NCBI GenBank assembly: GCA_963677785.2
Contig: CAXXDH010000003.1
Span: 868,001-932,000 of the forward strand
Source of the DNA: G963665495 sp963677785
GTDB lineage: Bacteria > Desulfobacterota > Desulfovibrionia > Desulfovibrionales > Desulfovibrionaceae
Direction: 5' to 3'
Length of the DNA: 64,000 bases
Shown piece by piece: positions 34,662 to 44,157 of this stretch. Numbering within the stretch: position 1 is the first letter of the stretch; each line of letters begins with the position of its first letter. The notes under the pieces were generated by a model, which worked only from the letters and a program-made list of their open reading frames with translations, was not told the origin of the DNA and did not search any database. The position numbers and the translations under genes are program-made.

Positions 34662-36176
34662 ATGGAAACTGTAAACACGACCCAAGGCGACAACGCTGCC
34701 CGTGTCATGCCGGACGCGACACGCAAGCAATTGCGTATAGCAACCAGAAACTGCGGCTTCATCGATCCTGAATCCATAGAAGACTACATCGGCGTACGCG
34801 GCTATCAGGCGCTGGCGACCGTATTGCAAATGTCTCCGGCTGAAAGCATAGACGTCATTAAAAAATCCGGACTACGCGGCCGCGGAGGCGGCGGATTCCC
34901 CACCGGCGTCAAATGGGAAATCGCCAGCAAAAACGAGGCTGATCAAAAATATATGGTCTGCAATGCGGACGAGGGCGATCCCGGAGCCTTCATGGACCGC
35001 GCCGTGCTCGAAGGCGACCCCCACTCCGTGGTGGAAGCTATGGCCATCGGCGGTTATTCCATCGGCGCCAGCAAAGGGACGGTCTACATACGCGCGGAAT
35101 ATCCGCTGGCCATCCAGCGCCTGAAAAAGGCCATGGACGACGCCAAAACGTACGGACTGCTCGGGGAAAACATCTTGGGTTCCGGGTTTGATTTCGATAT
35201 CGAGATCAAATACGGGGCTGGTGCGTTTGTCTGCGGCGAGGAAACGGCCCTGATCCGTTCCATGGAAGGGCAACGCGGCGAACCTAAAACCAAACCCCCC
35301 TTTCCCGCGCAATCCGGGTATTGGGGAAAGCCGACCATCGTCAACAACGTCGAAACCTATGCCAACATTCCGGCCATCATCCTCAACGGCGCGGACTGGT
35401 TCGCTTCCATCGGCACGGAGAAATCCAAAGGCACCAAGGTATTCGCTCTGGCAGGCAAAATCCGCAACACCGGACTTATCGAAGTGCCCATGGGAATTAC
35501 GCTGGGCGAAGTCATCAACGAAATCGGCGGCGGCTGCCCGGGCGGCAAACAGTTCAAGGCCGTACAAACCGGCGGCCCGTCGGGCGGCGCGTTGACCTCG
35601 AAAGACCTCGACGTGGCCATCGACTACGACAACCTGATCGCCAAGGGCTCCATGATGGGCTCAGGCGGCATGGTGGTCATGGACGAAGACGACTGCATGG
35701 TCTCCATCGCCAAGTTCTTCCTGGACTTCACCATGGACGAAACCTGCGGCAAGTGCACTCCCTGCCGCATCGGTTCCAAGCGTCTGTACGAGATTCTGGA
35801 AAGAATTACCATGGGCAAGGGGACCATGGAAGACATCGACAAGCTCAAAAGTCTGGCTGCCGTCATCAAGGATACCGCACTGTGCGGTCTGGGCCAGACC
35901 ATGCCCAACCCCATCCTTTCGACCTTGGAAAATTACTGGGACGAGTACATCGCCCACGTGCAGGACAAAAAGTGTCCCGCAGGCGTGTGCTCAGCGCTGC
36001 TGACCTATTCCATTGATCCGAAAAAGTGTACGGGATGCGGCCTGTGTTCAATGGTCTGTCCGGCGGCCTGTATTTCGGGCAGCAAAAAGGAAGTCCATAC
36101 CATTGATGCATCCCGGTGTATCAAATGCGGTTCCTGTTATGAGAAGTGCAAATTTGACGCCGTGGTCAAGAGCTAG
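34662..36176 (+). CDS. hndC: HndC, NuoF-like FMN/NAD(P)-binding flavin subunit
   Basis: 504 residues with an AGGAGG site. NADH-binding glycine loop GLRGRGGGGFPTG, FMN site VCNADEGDPGAFMDRAVLE, YIRAEYPLA, GAGAFVCGEETALIRSMEGQ, and the N3 [4Fe-4S] motif ETCGKCTPCRIG. The C-terminus adds two [4Fe-4S] clusters (CTGCGLCSMVCP and CIKCGSCYEKC), as in bifurcating hydrogenases. This subunit oxidises NAD(P)H or reduces NAD(P)+ and is the likely site of flavin-based electron bifurcation. Confidence 0.97.
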   Translation: METVNTTQGDNAARVMPDATRKQLRIATRNCGFIDPESIEDYIGVRGYQALATVLQMSPAESIDVIKKSGLRGRGGGGFPTGVKWEIASKNEADQKYMVCNADEGDPGAFMDRAVLEGDPHSVVEAMAIGGYSIGASKGTVYIRAEYPLAIQRLKKAMDDAKTYGLLGENILGSGFDFDIEIKYGAGAFVCGEETALIRSMEGQRGEPKTKPPFPAQSGYWGKPTIVNNVETYANIPAIILNGADWFASIGTEKSKGTKVFALAGKIRNTGLIEVPMGITLGEVINEIGGGCPGGKQFKAVQTGGPSGGALTSKDLDVAIDYDNLIAKGSMMGSGGMVVMDEDDCMVSIAKFFLDFTMDETCGKCTPCRIGSKRLYEILERITMGKGTMEDIDKLKSLAAVIKDTALCGLGQTMPNPILSTLENYWDEYIAHVQDKKCPAGVCSALLTYSIDPKKCTGCGLCSMVCPAACISGSKKEVHTIDASRCIKCGSCYEKCKFDAVVKS

Positions 36177-36194
36177 GCAAGGAGGCAGCGCAAC

Positions 36195-37946
36195 ATGCTG
36201 ACGATCACCATAGATGGAAAAACGACACAAGTACCCGAGGGTGCGATGATTCTTGATGCGGCCAAACAGCTCGACATCGACATCCCCACCCTTTGCCATA
36301 TGGATCTCGAGGCACTTCATTACAACAATCAGACAGCCTCCTGCCGGATCTGCGTGGTGGAAGTCGAGGGCAGACGCAATCTCGCCCCGGCCTGCGCCAC
36401 TCCGGTCATGGATGGCATGAAAGTCAAAAGCAACACCCTGCGGGTTCTGAACGCCCGCCGCACGGTTCTGGAACTGCTCCTTTCAGACCACCCGAAGGAT
36501 TGCCTGGTCTGTCACAAATCCGGAAACTGCGAACTGCAGGATCTGGCTCACCGGTTCGGCATTCGTGAAACCCCGTATGAAGGCGAACAGTCGCATTATC
36601 GTATAGACACCTCGCCGTCGATCATCAGGGACATGAACAAGTGCATCATGTGCCGCCGGTGCGAAACCATGTGCAACGAGGTTCAGACCTGCGGGGTGCT
36701 GTCCGGAGTCAACCGCGGCTTCAGCGCCGTTGTGGCTCCCGCCTTTGAAATGAACCTGGCCGACACGGTCTGCACCAACTGCGGCCAATGCGTCGCGGTC
36801 TGCCCGGTGGGCGCTCTGGTGGAAAACGACCATACCGGCAAAGTCGTCCAGGCCCTGGCCGATCCCGACAAAATCGTCGTTGTCCAGACAGCGCCTGCCG
36901 TACGCGCGGCTCTGGGCGAAGAGTTCGGCATGGAACCCGGCACCAGCGTCACCGGCAAAATGGCCGCTGCCCTGCGCCGGCTGGGTTTTGATTACGTATT
37001 TGATACCGACTTCGCAGCCGACCTTACCATTATGGAGGAAGGATCCGAATTACTGGACAGACTGACGCGCTTTCTGGACGGCGATACCAATGTCAGGCTG
37101 CCCATTCTGACCTCCTGTTGTCCCGCCTGGGTCAAGTTCTTCGAGCATCATTTTTCGGATATGCTCGATGTCCCGTCCACAGCAAAATCCCCGCAGCAAA
37201 TGTTCGGCGCCATCGCCAAGTCCTACTTTGTCGAACAGTTACAGATTCCCAGGGAAAAGATGATCGTGGTTTCAATCATGCCCTGCCTGGCAAAGAAGTA
37301 CGAATGCGCCAGGCCCGAGTTCTCTGTCGACGGCAACCCCGATGTGGATATTTCCATCTCCACACGCGAACTCGGCCAGTTGATCAAATCCATGAACATC
37401 GATTTCGTCTCCCTCCCGGATGAAGACTTCGACCCGCCTCTGGGCGAATCCTCGGGTGCGGCGCCCATTTTCGGCGTCACGGGAGGCGTGCTCGAAGCGG
37501 CGCTGCGTACCGCTTACGAGCTGGCCACTGGCGAAACCCTGCCCTCGGTCGACTTTCAAGCCGTCCGCGGCATCGAGGGCCTGCGTACCGCCGAAGTCCA
37601 GGTAGGCGCCAATACTCTGAAAGTAGGGATAGCGCATAGCCTGGGCAATGCCAAAAAGCTTCTTGAAAAGGTCCGCTCCGGCGAGGAGCAGTTCCACGCC
37701 ATTGAAATCATGGCCTGCCCTGGAGGCTGTGTCGGCGGCGGTGGACAGCCTTACCACCATGGAGACCAGGAAATCATCAAGAAGCGTACACAGTGCCTCT
37801 ATGAAGAGGACGCGGGCAAACCGATCCGCAAGTCCCACGAAAATCCGTACATCATTGAACTGTATGAGAAGTATTTGGGCAAACCCTTGAGCGAAAAGTC
37901 GCACAAGCTCCTGCATACCCATTACTTCAAACGCCAGGCCTTGTAA
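36195..37946 (+). CDS. hndD: HndD, catalytic [FeFe]-hydrogenase subunit
   Basis: 583 residues. N-terminal [2Fe-2S] domain (CHMDLEALHYNN, CRICVVEVEG, PACATPV), a His-ligated cluster region (HPKDCLVCHKSGNCELQD), two [4Fe-4S] motifs (CIMCRRCETMCNE; CTNCGQCVAVCP), then the H-cluster domain with L1 TSCCPAW, L2 MPCLAKKYE and L3 MACPGGCVGGGGQP. All H-cluster Cys are present. The small-subunit-like tail (PIRKSHENPYIIELYEKYL) is fused at the end. It makes or consumes H2 in the cytoplasm with HndABC. Last gene of the operon, 18 bp after hndC. Confidence 0.97.
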   Translation: MLTITIDGKTTQVPEGAMILDAAKQLDIDIPTLCHMDLEALHYNNQTASCRICVVEVEGRRNLAPACATPVMDGMKVKSNTLRVLNARRTVLELLLSDHPKDCLVCHKSGNCELQDLAHRFGIRETPYEGEQSHYRIDTSPSIIRDMNKCIMCRRCETMCNEVQTCGVLSGVNRGFSAVVAPAFEMNLADTVCTNCGQCVAVCPVGALVENDHTGKVVQALADPDKIVVVQTAPAVRAALGEEFGMEPGTSVTGKMAAALRRLGFDYVFDTDFAADLTIMEEGSELLDRLTRFLDGDTNVRLPILTSCCPAWVKFFEHHFSDMLDVPSTAKSPQQMFGAIAKSYFVEQLQIPREKMIVVSIMPCLAKKYECARPEFSVDGNPDVDISISTRELGQLIKSMNIDFVSLPDEDFDPPLGESSGAAPIFGVTGGVLEAALRTAYELATGETLPSVDFQAVRGIEGLRTAEVQVGANTLKVGIAHSLGNAKKLLEKVRSGEEQFHAIEIMACPGGCVGGGGQPYHHGDQEIIKKRTQCLYEEDAGKPIRKSHENPYIIELYEKYLGKPLSEKSHKLLHTHYFKRQAL

Positions 37947-37960
37947 TCGAGACACTGCTT

Positions 37961-37995
37961 GCCGGCCGGGACGGATCCCTTCTGTCCCGGTCGGC
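37961..37995 (+). terminator. GC-rich hairpin after hndD, possible terminator
   Basis: 12-bp stem (GCCGGCCGGGAC / GTCCCGGTCGGC, one G-T pair) with an 11-nt loop, starting 15 bp past the hndD stop. No T run follows, so it may be a weak terminator or a 3'-end protector. Confidence 0.45.
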
Positions 37996-38091
37996 CACAA
38001 CCAAACAAAATCTAAAATTGATTCATCTGAAGGTAGAAACACTGAAAATAATAGTACCTGAAAACCAAGTTTTCAAATGGGGAATAGCATA

Positions 38092-38264
38092 TTTGTAACG
38101 GGTCCCTGAGGTTGGCCGGCCGGAATGGAGCATGGGGCTGTTCCGGCCGGCCATAAAAAAGCGGACCGCACTGAAATACCGGCGCCTTGCCGAACAACAC
38201 TTTTGTAACGGGTCCCTTGGGGGAAACCGGCCGGGCCAACGCACGGGGCTTTCCGGCCGGTCCC
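38092..38264. repeat. two imperfect 110-bp direct repeats with GGCCGG hairpins
   Basis: Each unit starts TTTGTAACGGGTCCCT (38092 and 38202) and contains a GC-rich dyad: GGCCGGCCGGAA / TTCCGGCCGGCC (38114-38125 with 38141-38152) in unit 1, and ACCGGCCGG / CCGGCCGGT (38226-38234 with 38253-38261) in unit 2. They fill the hndD/response-regulator convergent spacer (37947-38292), which has no gene. Confidence 0.75.
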
Positions 38265-38292
38265 TATTTGTATTGTTGCGCGGACGGACGGC

Positions 38293-39735
38293 TCAAAAAG
38301 CAAAACCTTTTTGAAAAACCTCAAGGCAGGCGTCCGCCACATCCGGATCATACCGGGTGCCTTTGAAGCGGACGATTTCATCCAGGGCCATGTTGATGCC
38401 CAAAGCGGCGCGGTACGGCCGGTGCGAAGACATGGCCTCCACCACGTCGGCGACCATCAGAATCCGGGACTCCAGCAAAATTTCTTTTCCCGAAAGATTG
38501 CGCGGGTATCCAGTACCGTCGATCCGCTCGTGGTGCTGGAAGACAATTTCCGCCACAGGCCAGGGAAAAGTAATCGGGTGCAGGATCTCGTACCCCACTT
38601 CACTGTGGGTTTTCATGATGCTCATTTCGATGTTGGTCAACATTCCGGGCTTGGACAAAATTTCAGCCGGCACGTAGATTTTTCCGATATCATGCAGCAG
38701 GGAGGCGACGCGCAATCCCTCCACCATATCCGCGGACAGCTGCAGATGTTCGCCTATGGCCGTTGCAAGCTGAGTCACACGTTGCTGATGGCCCGCAGTA
38801 TACGGGTCGCGCTTTTCCGCCGTACGCGCCAGAGCGGAAACCGTCTCCTCAAACGCCCGGCGCAGATCGGAAACGCTTTGCTGCAAACGCAGCTCCGCCA
38901 CCTTGGTGCTGGTGATATTGCGGATGACCAAAACCACGCCCACGACCTTGCCCGCATCGTTGGAAATGGCGGCCACGGAAAGATCCACAGGAATGGCCAT
39001 GCCATGTCTGCCGTACAGTACGGCCTCCTGCTTGAACGACTGGCCTCCTTGCAGACGCAGGGCCTGCAGCACGAACTCCATGGTGCTGGGCGTACCTGAT
39101 ACGCCCGAAAGCTGCACGGCGTCCATGATCCGCATGCCTATGGCGCTGTCCGCTTGCAGTCCGAGCAGCCGTTCGGCGTATTGGTTGATAAAACGAATGC
39201 AGCCCTGGCTGTCCGTGGAGACCACGGCTTCTCCCAGATTTTTGAGCGTGGTGGCCTGCCAGCGCTCCCGGTCGCGTATGGCCAGGTCCATGCGGTGTTT
39301 GTAGATGGCCATTTCAATGCACGTCTGCAGTTCGCGATCCTGAAAGGGCTTGATCACATAACCGAAGGGTTCGGTCAGTTTGGCCCGCTCGATGGTCTCC
39401 GGATCCGTATGCCCCGTGAGGTAGATGATGGGGAGTTTTTTCTTTTGCAGGATCGCATTGGCCGCGTCGATGCCGTCCATGGGGCCGTTCAGCAGAATAT
39501 CCATCAAAATAAGGTCAATGGGCTGGTTGAGGCCGATATCCACAGCCTCTTCTCCTGTGGAGGCCATGACCAGATTCGAGTAGCCGAGCTTTTCCAGGCG
39601 GCGGCGCATTTCAACGCACAACAACCGTTCGTCCTCGACCACAAGCAGACGCAGATCCGTGCTGCTTTTCCCGGATGCGGATGAAAAAAACTGATCGGGC
39701 TGGATCCAGTCTGATTTTTGCTGCTCAACCGTCAT
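38293..39735 (-). CDS. response regulator with receiver, PAS and HD-GYP domains
   Basis: 480 residues. Receiver (about 28-145; LLVVEDERLLC, phospho-Asp in LILMDILLNGPMDG, YLTGH, VIKPF), PAS (about 155-280; NLGEAVVSTDSQGCIRFI), and an HD-GYP domain (about 300-475; KRDPYTAGHQQRVTQLA, HDIGKIYVPAEIL, EVGYEIL, HHERIDGTGYP, MADVVEAMSSHRPYR). HD-GYP enzymes degrade cyclic di-GMP. Its start overlaps the epimerase stop by 4 bp. The matching sensor kinase is not adjacent. Confidence 0.95.
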   Translation of the reverse strand: MTVEQQKSDWIQPDQFFSSASGKSSTDLRLLVVEDERLLCVEMRRRLEKLGYSNLVMASTGEEAVDIGLNQPIDLILMDILLNGPMDGIDAANAILQKKKLPIIYLTGHTDPETIERAKLTEPFGYVIKPFQDRELQTCIEMAIYKHRMDLAIRDRERWQATTLKNLGEAVVSTDSQGCIRFINQYAERLLGLQADSAIGMRIMDAVQLSGVSGTPSTMEFVLQALRLQGGQSFKQEAVLYGRHGMAIPVDLSVAAISNDAGKVVGVVLVIRNITSTKVAELRLQQSVSDLRRAFEETVSALARTAEKRDPYTAGHQQRVTQLATAIGEHLQLSADMVEGLRVASLLHDIGKIYVPAEILSKPGMLTNIEMSIMKTHSEVGYEILHPITFPWPVAEIVFQHHERIDGTGYPRNLSGKEILLESRILMVADVVEAMSSHRPYRAALGINMALDEIVRFKGTRYDPDVADACLEVFQKGFAF

Positions 39736-40658
39736 AAAAGATCCCGTAAGGCTTGATCAATGTTCGGAAAGGCAAAAACATACCCGCTTTCGAGCAAGCG
39801 TTTGCAGGATACGCGCTGCCCCGAGAGCAGCAGTTCGTCCGCCATGCGTCCGAGAGCCATCCGCAGGGCGCACGTCGGGGCGGGAAACAGGGAGGGACGG
39901 TTCATGGCTTTGCCTATGGCCTTGGCCAGCTGTTTCATGGTCACGGGCTCCGGAGCTGTGAGGTTATAGGCGCCGTGGGCCGAGTCAGTCTCCAACAGAT
40001 GGATGATGGCGCCCACTTCGTCTCTGATATGGATCCAGGATACCCATTGTGCGCCGCTGCCAAGGGGGCCGCCGATGAAAAATTTGAAAGGAGTCGTCAT
40101 CTTGGACAGCGCACCGCCGCCGCGTCCCAGCACCACGCCGGTTCGCAGCAGAACGCGGCGTACGCCTTGGGAGGCGACCTCCGCGGTGCTGTTTTCCCAG
40201 GCCGCGGCGGTTTCCGCCAGAAAACTGCCGCCCATGGGAGGGGTGTCTTCCGTCAGCACTTCGTCCGTACGCAGTCCGTAATAACCGATGGCCGAGGCCT
40301 GCAGCAGCACGGCTGGACGGACAGCGGCTTCCCGGAAGGCCTGGCATACGGCTTCTCCGGCCTGCACCCGGCTTTCCAGAATGCGTTTTTTCTGGTCGGG
40401 CGACCAGCGCCTGGCCGCGATGTTTTCCCCGGCCAGGTTGATCACCGCTTCCGCGCTTTCCAGCTCCGCGCCCCAGCCTGCGGACGTACGGCCGTCCCAT
40501 CCGGCAAAATGCAGCCGTTCATTGGCATGCGCCACAAAACGCCGAGCCGCGCGTATCGGAGTCCGGCCGACCACAACCACCTGGTGTCCGGAGTTCAGAA
40601 GAGTTACAGCCAGCAACCGTCCGATAAAACCCGTTCCACCAAGTATAATGGCTTTCAT
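39732..40658 (-). CDS. TIGR01777-family NAD-dependent epimerase (YfcH-like)
   Basis: 308 residues. Rossmann motif ILGGTGFIGRLLAVTLL at the N-terminus, AEAVINLAGENIAARRW, SAIGYYG (Tyr of the YxxxK type replaced as usual in this family), and the DUF1731 C-terminal domain (FPAPTCALRMALGRMADELL, ESGYVFAFPNIDQAL). Function of the family is poorly defined; it is an SDR-type sugar or quinone reductase candidate. Overlaps the response regulator gene. Confidence 0.92.
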   Translation of the reverse strand: MKAIILGGTGFIGRLLAVTLLNSGHQVVVVGRTPIRAARRFVAHANERLHFAGWDGRTSAGWGAELESAEAVINLAGENIAARRWSPDQKKRILESRVQAGEAVCQAFREAAVRPAVLLQASAIGYYGLRTDEVLTEDTPPMGGSFLAETAAAWENSTAEVASQGVRRVLLRTGVVLGRGGGALSKMTTPFKFFIGGPLGSGAQWVSWIHIRDEVGAIIHLLETDSAHGAYNLTAPEPVTMKQLAKAIGKAMNRPSLFPAPTCALRMALGRMADELLLSGQRVSCKRLLESGYVFAFPNIDQALRDLL

Positions 40659-40932
40659 GACGCCTCCGTTTTAGACGATTTTGCAATACTTACAGGATAC
40701 CCCATTCGGTACGGCACAGCAACTTGCAAAAAAATTTCTGCAAAAATTTTCAGAACAGACATTACCGATCCGAAACAGGATACGGCCGGTATATCGGACG
40801 AATGGCGGCAGAAAAATCAGCGGGAAAAAGTGTTCACGCCGGCTGAAACCGATATTAAGTAATTGTCTCCGGAGCGCGAAAAGGCTATAGGATTGCTTTC
40901 ATCGCCAACCACACGGAGCAAAGGAGTCATAG

Positions 40933-41487
40933 ATGCGCGATCCCAAGGAATACACCCTGTTCAGCGGCGGCGCCAAAGGTGCGGAGGCTGTTTTCGGTGA
41001 ACAGGCCGAAAAGTACGGCCTGCAGGAAGTCAATTTTACCTTTGAAGGACATGAATCTCTTCGGAGTCGCGGATTACGCAGCCTTACCTTTGAAGAACTT
41101 GCCAAAAAGGATGTCAGCCTTACTTATGTCAGCAGATTGCTGCACCGCAAGTTCACCAACGCCCCCCTGATGCGGCGGATCTTGCAGAGCATCATGTACC
41201 AGATCGACAGCGGCGTTGAGATTTTCGTCGTCGGGGCAGTTCAGGCCGACGATACCGTCAAGGGCGGCACCGGCTGGGGAGCCGAGTTCGCAAAGATCTG
41301 CAACAAGGCCTTGTATGTTTTTGATCAAAGCAAAGACTGCTGGTACAAATGGGCCCAGGACTTTTGGGAAAAACAGGAAGCCCCTGTGATCTCCCATCTT
41401 CATTTCACCGGCACGGGCACGCGTTTTCTGGAGGAAAACGGCAAAAAAGCCATTATCGAATTGTTTGCCCGGAGCTTTGGCAACTAG
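40933..41487 (+). CDS. SLOG-like Rossmann protein of unknown function
   Basis: 184 residues; GGAG lies 8 bp before ATG 40933. The sequence resembles SLOG/molybdenum-carrier-type nucleotide-sensor folds: LFSGGAKGAEAVFGEQAEKY near the start, VGAVQADDTVKGGTGWGAEF with a glycine-rich loop, KALYVFDQSKDCWYKWA. No signal or membrane segment. SLOG proteins bind nucleotides and often act in stress or conflict systems, but this one is isolated here, so the role is open. Upstream 40659-40932 shows nothing notable. Confidence 0.6.
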   Translation: MRDPKEYTLFSGGAKGAEAVFGEQAEKYGLQEVNFTFEGHESLRSRGLRSLTFEELAKKDVSLTYVSRLLHRKFTNAPLMRRILQSIMYQIDSGVEIFVVGAVQADDTVKGGTGWGAEFAKICNKALYVFDQSKDCWYKWAQDFWEKQEAPVISHLHFTGTGTRFLEENGKKAIIELFARSFGN

Positions 41488-41538
41488 GGCTGTTATGCGC
41501 CCTAACCCCTCTCACAAAAGGGAAGGAGTTTTTTCACA

Positions 41539-42138
41539 ATGATGATTACTCAGTTCGTCTGTATCGGACTCGTCTGTGCAACCCTGTTGACCATACACTG
41601 CGTTCTGCCTGCCAGAGCCAATGCCGCTGAAGGCGCCGACCCCGTGGCCAGACTGGAAACCACCATGGGAACGATCGACATCGAGCTGTATCCGGACAAG
41701 GCTCCGGAAACCGTCAATAATTTCATGACCTATGTCAAAGACGGCTTTTACGACGGAACCATTTTCCATCGCGTCATCAACGGCTTCATGATTCAGGGCG
41801 GCGGCATGGACAAGGACATGAATGAAAAAAACACGCGCGAGCCCATCAAGAACGAGGCGGACAACGGCCTGAAAAATGAGAAGTACACCATCGCCATGGC
41901 CCGGACCATGGATCCGCACTCGGCCAGCTCCCAGTTTTTCATCAATGTGAATGACAACCATGCGCTGGATTTCACCGCGCCCACGCCCCGTGGCTGGGGA
42001 TACGCCGTATTCGGCAAGGTCGTCGCCGGGCAGGACGTGGTGGACGCCATCAAAGGCGTGGCTACCGGCACCAGAGGTTTCCATGAAAACGTGCCTACCG
42101 AGCCCGTCATCATTACCAAAGCCGAAATGATCAAATAA
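41539..42138 (+). CDS. ppiA: periplasmic cyclophilin-type peptidyl-prolyl isomerase
   Basis: 199 residues, AAGGAG before ATG 41539. A signal peptide (FVCIGLVCATLLTIHCVLPARANA) precedes a bacterial cyclophilin core: MGTIDIELYPDKAPETVNNF, TIFHRVINGFMIQGGG, IAMARTMDPHSASSQFFINV, WGYAVFGKVVAGQDVVD. It isomerises prolyl bonds in exported proteins. An intrinsic terminator follows 30 bp after the stop. Confidence 0.95.
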   Translation: MMITQFVCIGLVCATLLTIHCVLPARANAAEGADPVARLETTMGTIDIELYPDKAPETVNNFMTYVKDGFYDGTIFHRVINGFMIQGGGMDKDMNEKNTREPIKNEADNGLKNEKYTIAMARTMDPHSASSQFFINVNDNHALDFTAPTPRGWGYAVFGKVVAGQDVVDAIKGVATGTRGFHENVPTEPVIITKAEMIK

Positions 42139-42168
42139 CGCATTCGCAACCGTACGCAAAACAATCCG

Positions 42169-42198
42169 GGGAGGCCGCAAGGCTTCCCTTTTTTTTTG
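42169..42198 (+). terminator. intrinsic terminator of the cyclophilin gene
   Basis: 8-bp stem (42169-42176 with 42181-42188, one G-T pair) closed by a GCAA tetraloop and followed by more than nine T. Confidence 0.93.
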
Positions 42199-42273
42199 CT
42201 TAGAAAATTGTAACTTTGTAGTGAACTTATTGGGCTCTGCCCTGTATGGGGAATCAGTAGAGGATAAAATGCT

Positions 42274-44157
42274 CTAATACAGCTGCTTCATGTCCGCGTT
42301 GTCTTCAATCAGCTTGATGGCGTATTCTTTGAGTTTTGCGATGTTGGCGGTGCTGAGGCCCGAACTGTAGTACTGGAGCATTTTCCAATGCCCGTAGGTG
42401 AGGATGGGATTGGGTTCCGGGTAGGGTTCGTCGTGTTCCATTTCCGAGCTGGCCAGATTGTAGAGATAGTCCGCAAAGCCGATCAGGGCCGGGATGCCCG
42501 TATTGTTCGATTCCTTGTGCGGCATGTGGTGAAAGGCGATGCCCTCGACCACCTTCTCCGGGAAGTGCCAGTTCTGGGAGATGATCTTGCCCACCTGCGC
42601 ATGGCACATGCCAAAGACTTCCATCTCCAGTTCGTAGACGGGAATGCTGAACCGGGCGGAATTGGCCACAATGTTTTTGTACATCTCGGTAAAATGGGTG
42701 GCGAAAAATATTTTGCCGATATCATGCAGCAGCGCGATGGTGAAAATCTGGGAGCGCAGCTGGCTGGAGGCGTTCTGAGCGAGTTTTCCGGCCAGCAGTC
42801 CGGTCACATAGGAGTGACGCCAGATAACTTCCGGATTGTATACTTTGGAGATGGCGGAATTTTTCAGGACATTGGCCGCGGATATGCCCAGAGCCAAGTC
42901 CATGACCGTGGTGAAGCCGAGCAGAGCCACGGCCCGCCGGATGTCCAGGACCTGGGACGCGAAACCGTAAAACGGCGAATTGGCCACCTGCAGCAGCTTT
43001 GAAGACATGGCCGGATCATGCGAAAGCACCTTGACCAGGTCTCTGATGTCCGCATCCGGACTGGAGGAAAGTTCGAACACCTGCATTGCCGTGGAGGGGA
43101 GTGTGGGCAACGACTGGGTCTGGGTCAGCTTTTCGACTACCTGATTTTTAATTTCCTCGCGGCGTTCGAGTTCTTTGTGAAAAATGGCCGGGAAAAAAAT
43201 GTTGGCCACGGCTGCGCGCGCGTCCCGTTCGGGAAGCTCTTTGGCTTCAAGCCGCGCCAGCAGATCCTCGGGCAACGGCGTATAGCAATCAAGCCGCGTC
43301 ACAAAGTCGTCCTGCTCAGCCGGCGTCAGCAGGTGCAGTCCGGCGTACAGGGTTTCCGTGTCCAGGCTCAGGAGCTTCTGGAACTGTCTCCCGTGCGCGC
43401 GGCGAAAGACCAGCGGGAGATAGCCCTGGTCCAGCTCCCCTGCCCCCGGAGATCGTTTTATGGTGGGTCCTATGGCCCGCCTGGTCCGTCCTCCGCAGGG
43501 AAAATCCGCGTTTTCCCGCCTTTTGTCAGCCAGATGCAGCAGGGCTCCAACGTCGCGGCCTTCATGCGGTAGTTCCACCGCCCCCAGCGAAACATCGATT
43601 TTGTTTCGATAGATCCGCACAAGGTGCTGCTCGATTTTCGCGTACAGCACATTCGCCAGATCCGCCCGTGTGGCAAATCCCAGGACGAGCAACCGCGTAT
43701 CGTCTATGCCGAGTACGGTATCGCTGAGGCGCAGGCCTGTTTCCAGGGCCTTCTGCACACGCCCCAACACCGGGGGGAGAGATCCGTTTCCATTCAAGGG
43801 ATGAATCTGCGCCAGCACCATCAGAAGCGGGGTTTTCCCCCGGTCTGCCTTACATAACTCGCGGCTGATCTGATGGCTCTGAAGCCGCGTAACGGGGAAC
43901 GGGCACTCGTCGTGTTCGTCCAGAGCCAGCGTTTCGGCCAGGCAACCATGAGCAAGCAGGCGCAGCCGGAGACGTTCGGTGGTTTCAAGCGGCGCACTGG
44001 GCAGAATCAGCCCCGGTTCGTTGTTCCGCATCATGTACAGAACCTTGGCTTTTGGAAGCTTCTGTTCGTTATACAGAATACGCGCCACGTCTTTGAGAGA
44101 GGCAGTGCTCTCCAGCTTGCGAAAAATGAGTTGCGCGAGGCTGCTCGTGCTCTTCAT
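42274..44157 (-). CDS. HDOD-domain signalling protein with degenerate GGDEF-like region
   Basis: 627 residues. The C-terminal HDOD domain (about 350-545) is clear: LPTLPSTAMQVFELSSSPDA, LVKVLSHDPAMSSKLLQVAN, RRAVALLGFTTVMDLAL, ALLHDIGKIFFATHF. Residues about 100-235 read like a GGDEF fold without the GGDEF motif (PLLMVLAQIHPLNGNGSL, LSDTVLGIDDTRLLVLGF, IDVSLGAVELPHEG). HDOD proteins act as regulators in many signal cascades. The start overlaps the stop of a Ser/Thr kinase gene by 4 bp, so the two are coupled and the kinase may phosphorylate this protein. Confidence 0.88.
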   Translation of the reverse strand: MKSTSSLAQLIFRKLESTASLKDVARILYNEQKLPKAKVLYMMRNNEPGLILPSAPLETTERLRLRLLAHGCLAETLALDEHDECPFPVTRLQSHQISRELCKADRGKTPLLMVLAQIHPLNGNGSLPPVLGRVQKALETGLRLSDTVLGIDDTRLLVLGFATRADLANVLYAKIEQHLVRIYRNKIDVSLGAVELPHEGRDVGALLHLADKRRENADFPCGGRTRRAIGPTIKRSPGAGELDQGYLPLVFRRAHGRQFQKLLSLDTETLYAGLHLLTPAEQDDFVTRLDCYTPLPEDLLARLEAKELPERDARAAVANIFFPAIFHKELERREEIKNQVVEKLTQTQSLPTLPSTAMQVFELSSSPDADIRDLVKVLSHDPAMSSKLLQVANSPFYGFASQVLDIRRAVALLGFTTVMDLALGISAANVLKNSAISKVYNPEVIWRHSYVTGLLAGKLAQNASSQLRSQIFTIALLHDIGKIFFATHFTEMYKNIVANSARFSIPVYELEMEVFGMCHAQVGKIISQNWHFPEKVVEGIAFHHMPHKESNNTGIPALIGFADYLYNLASSEMEHDEPYPEPNPILTYGHWKMLQYYSSGLSTANIAKLKEYAIKLIEDNADMKQLY

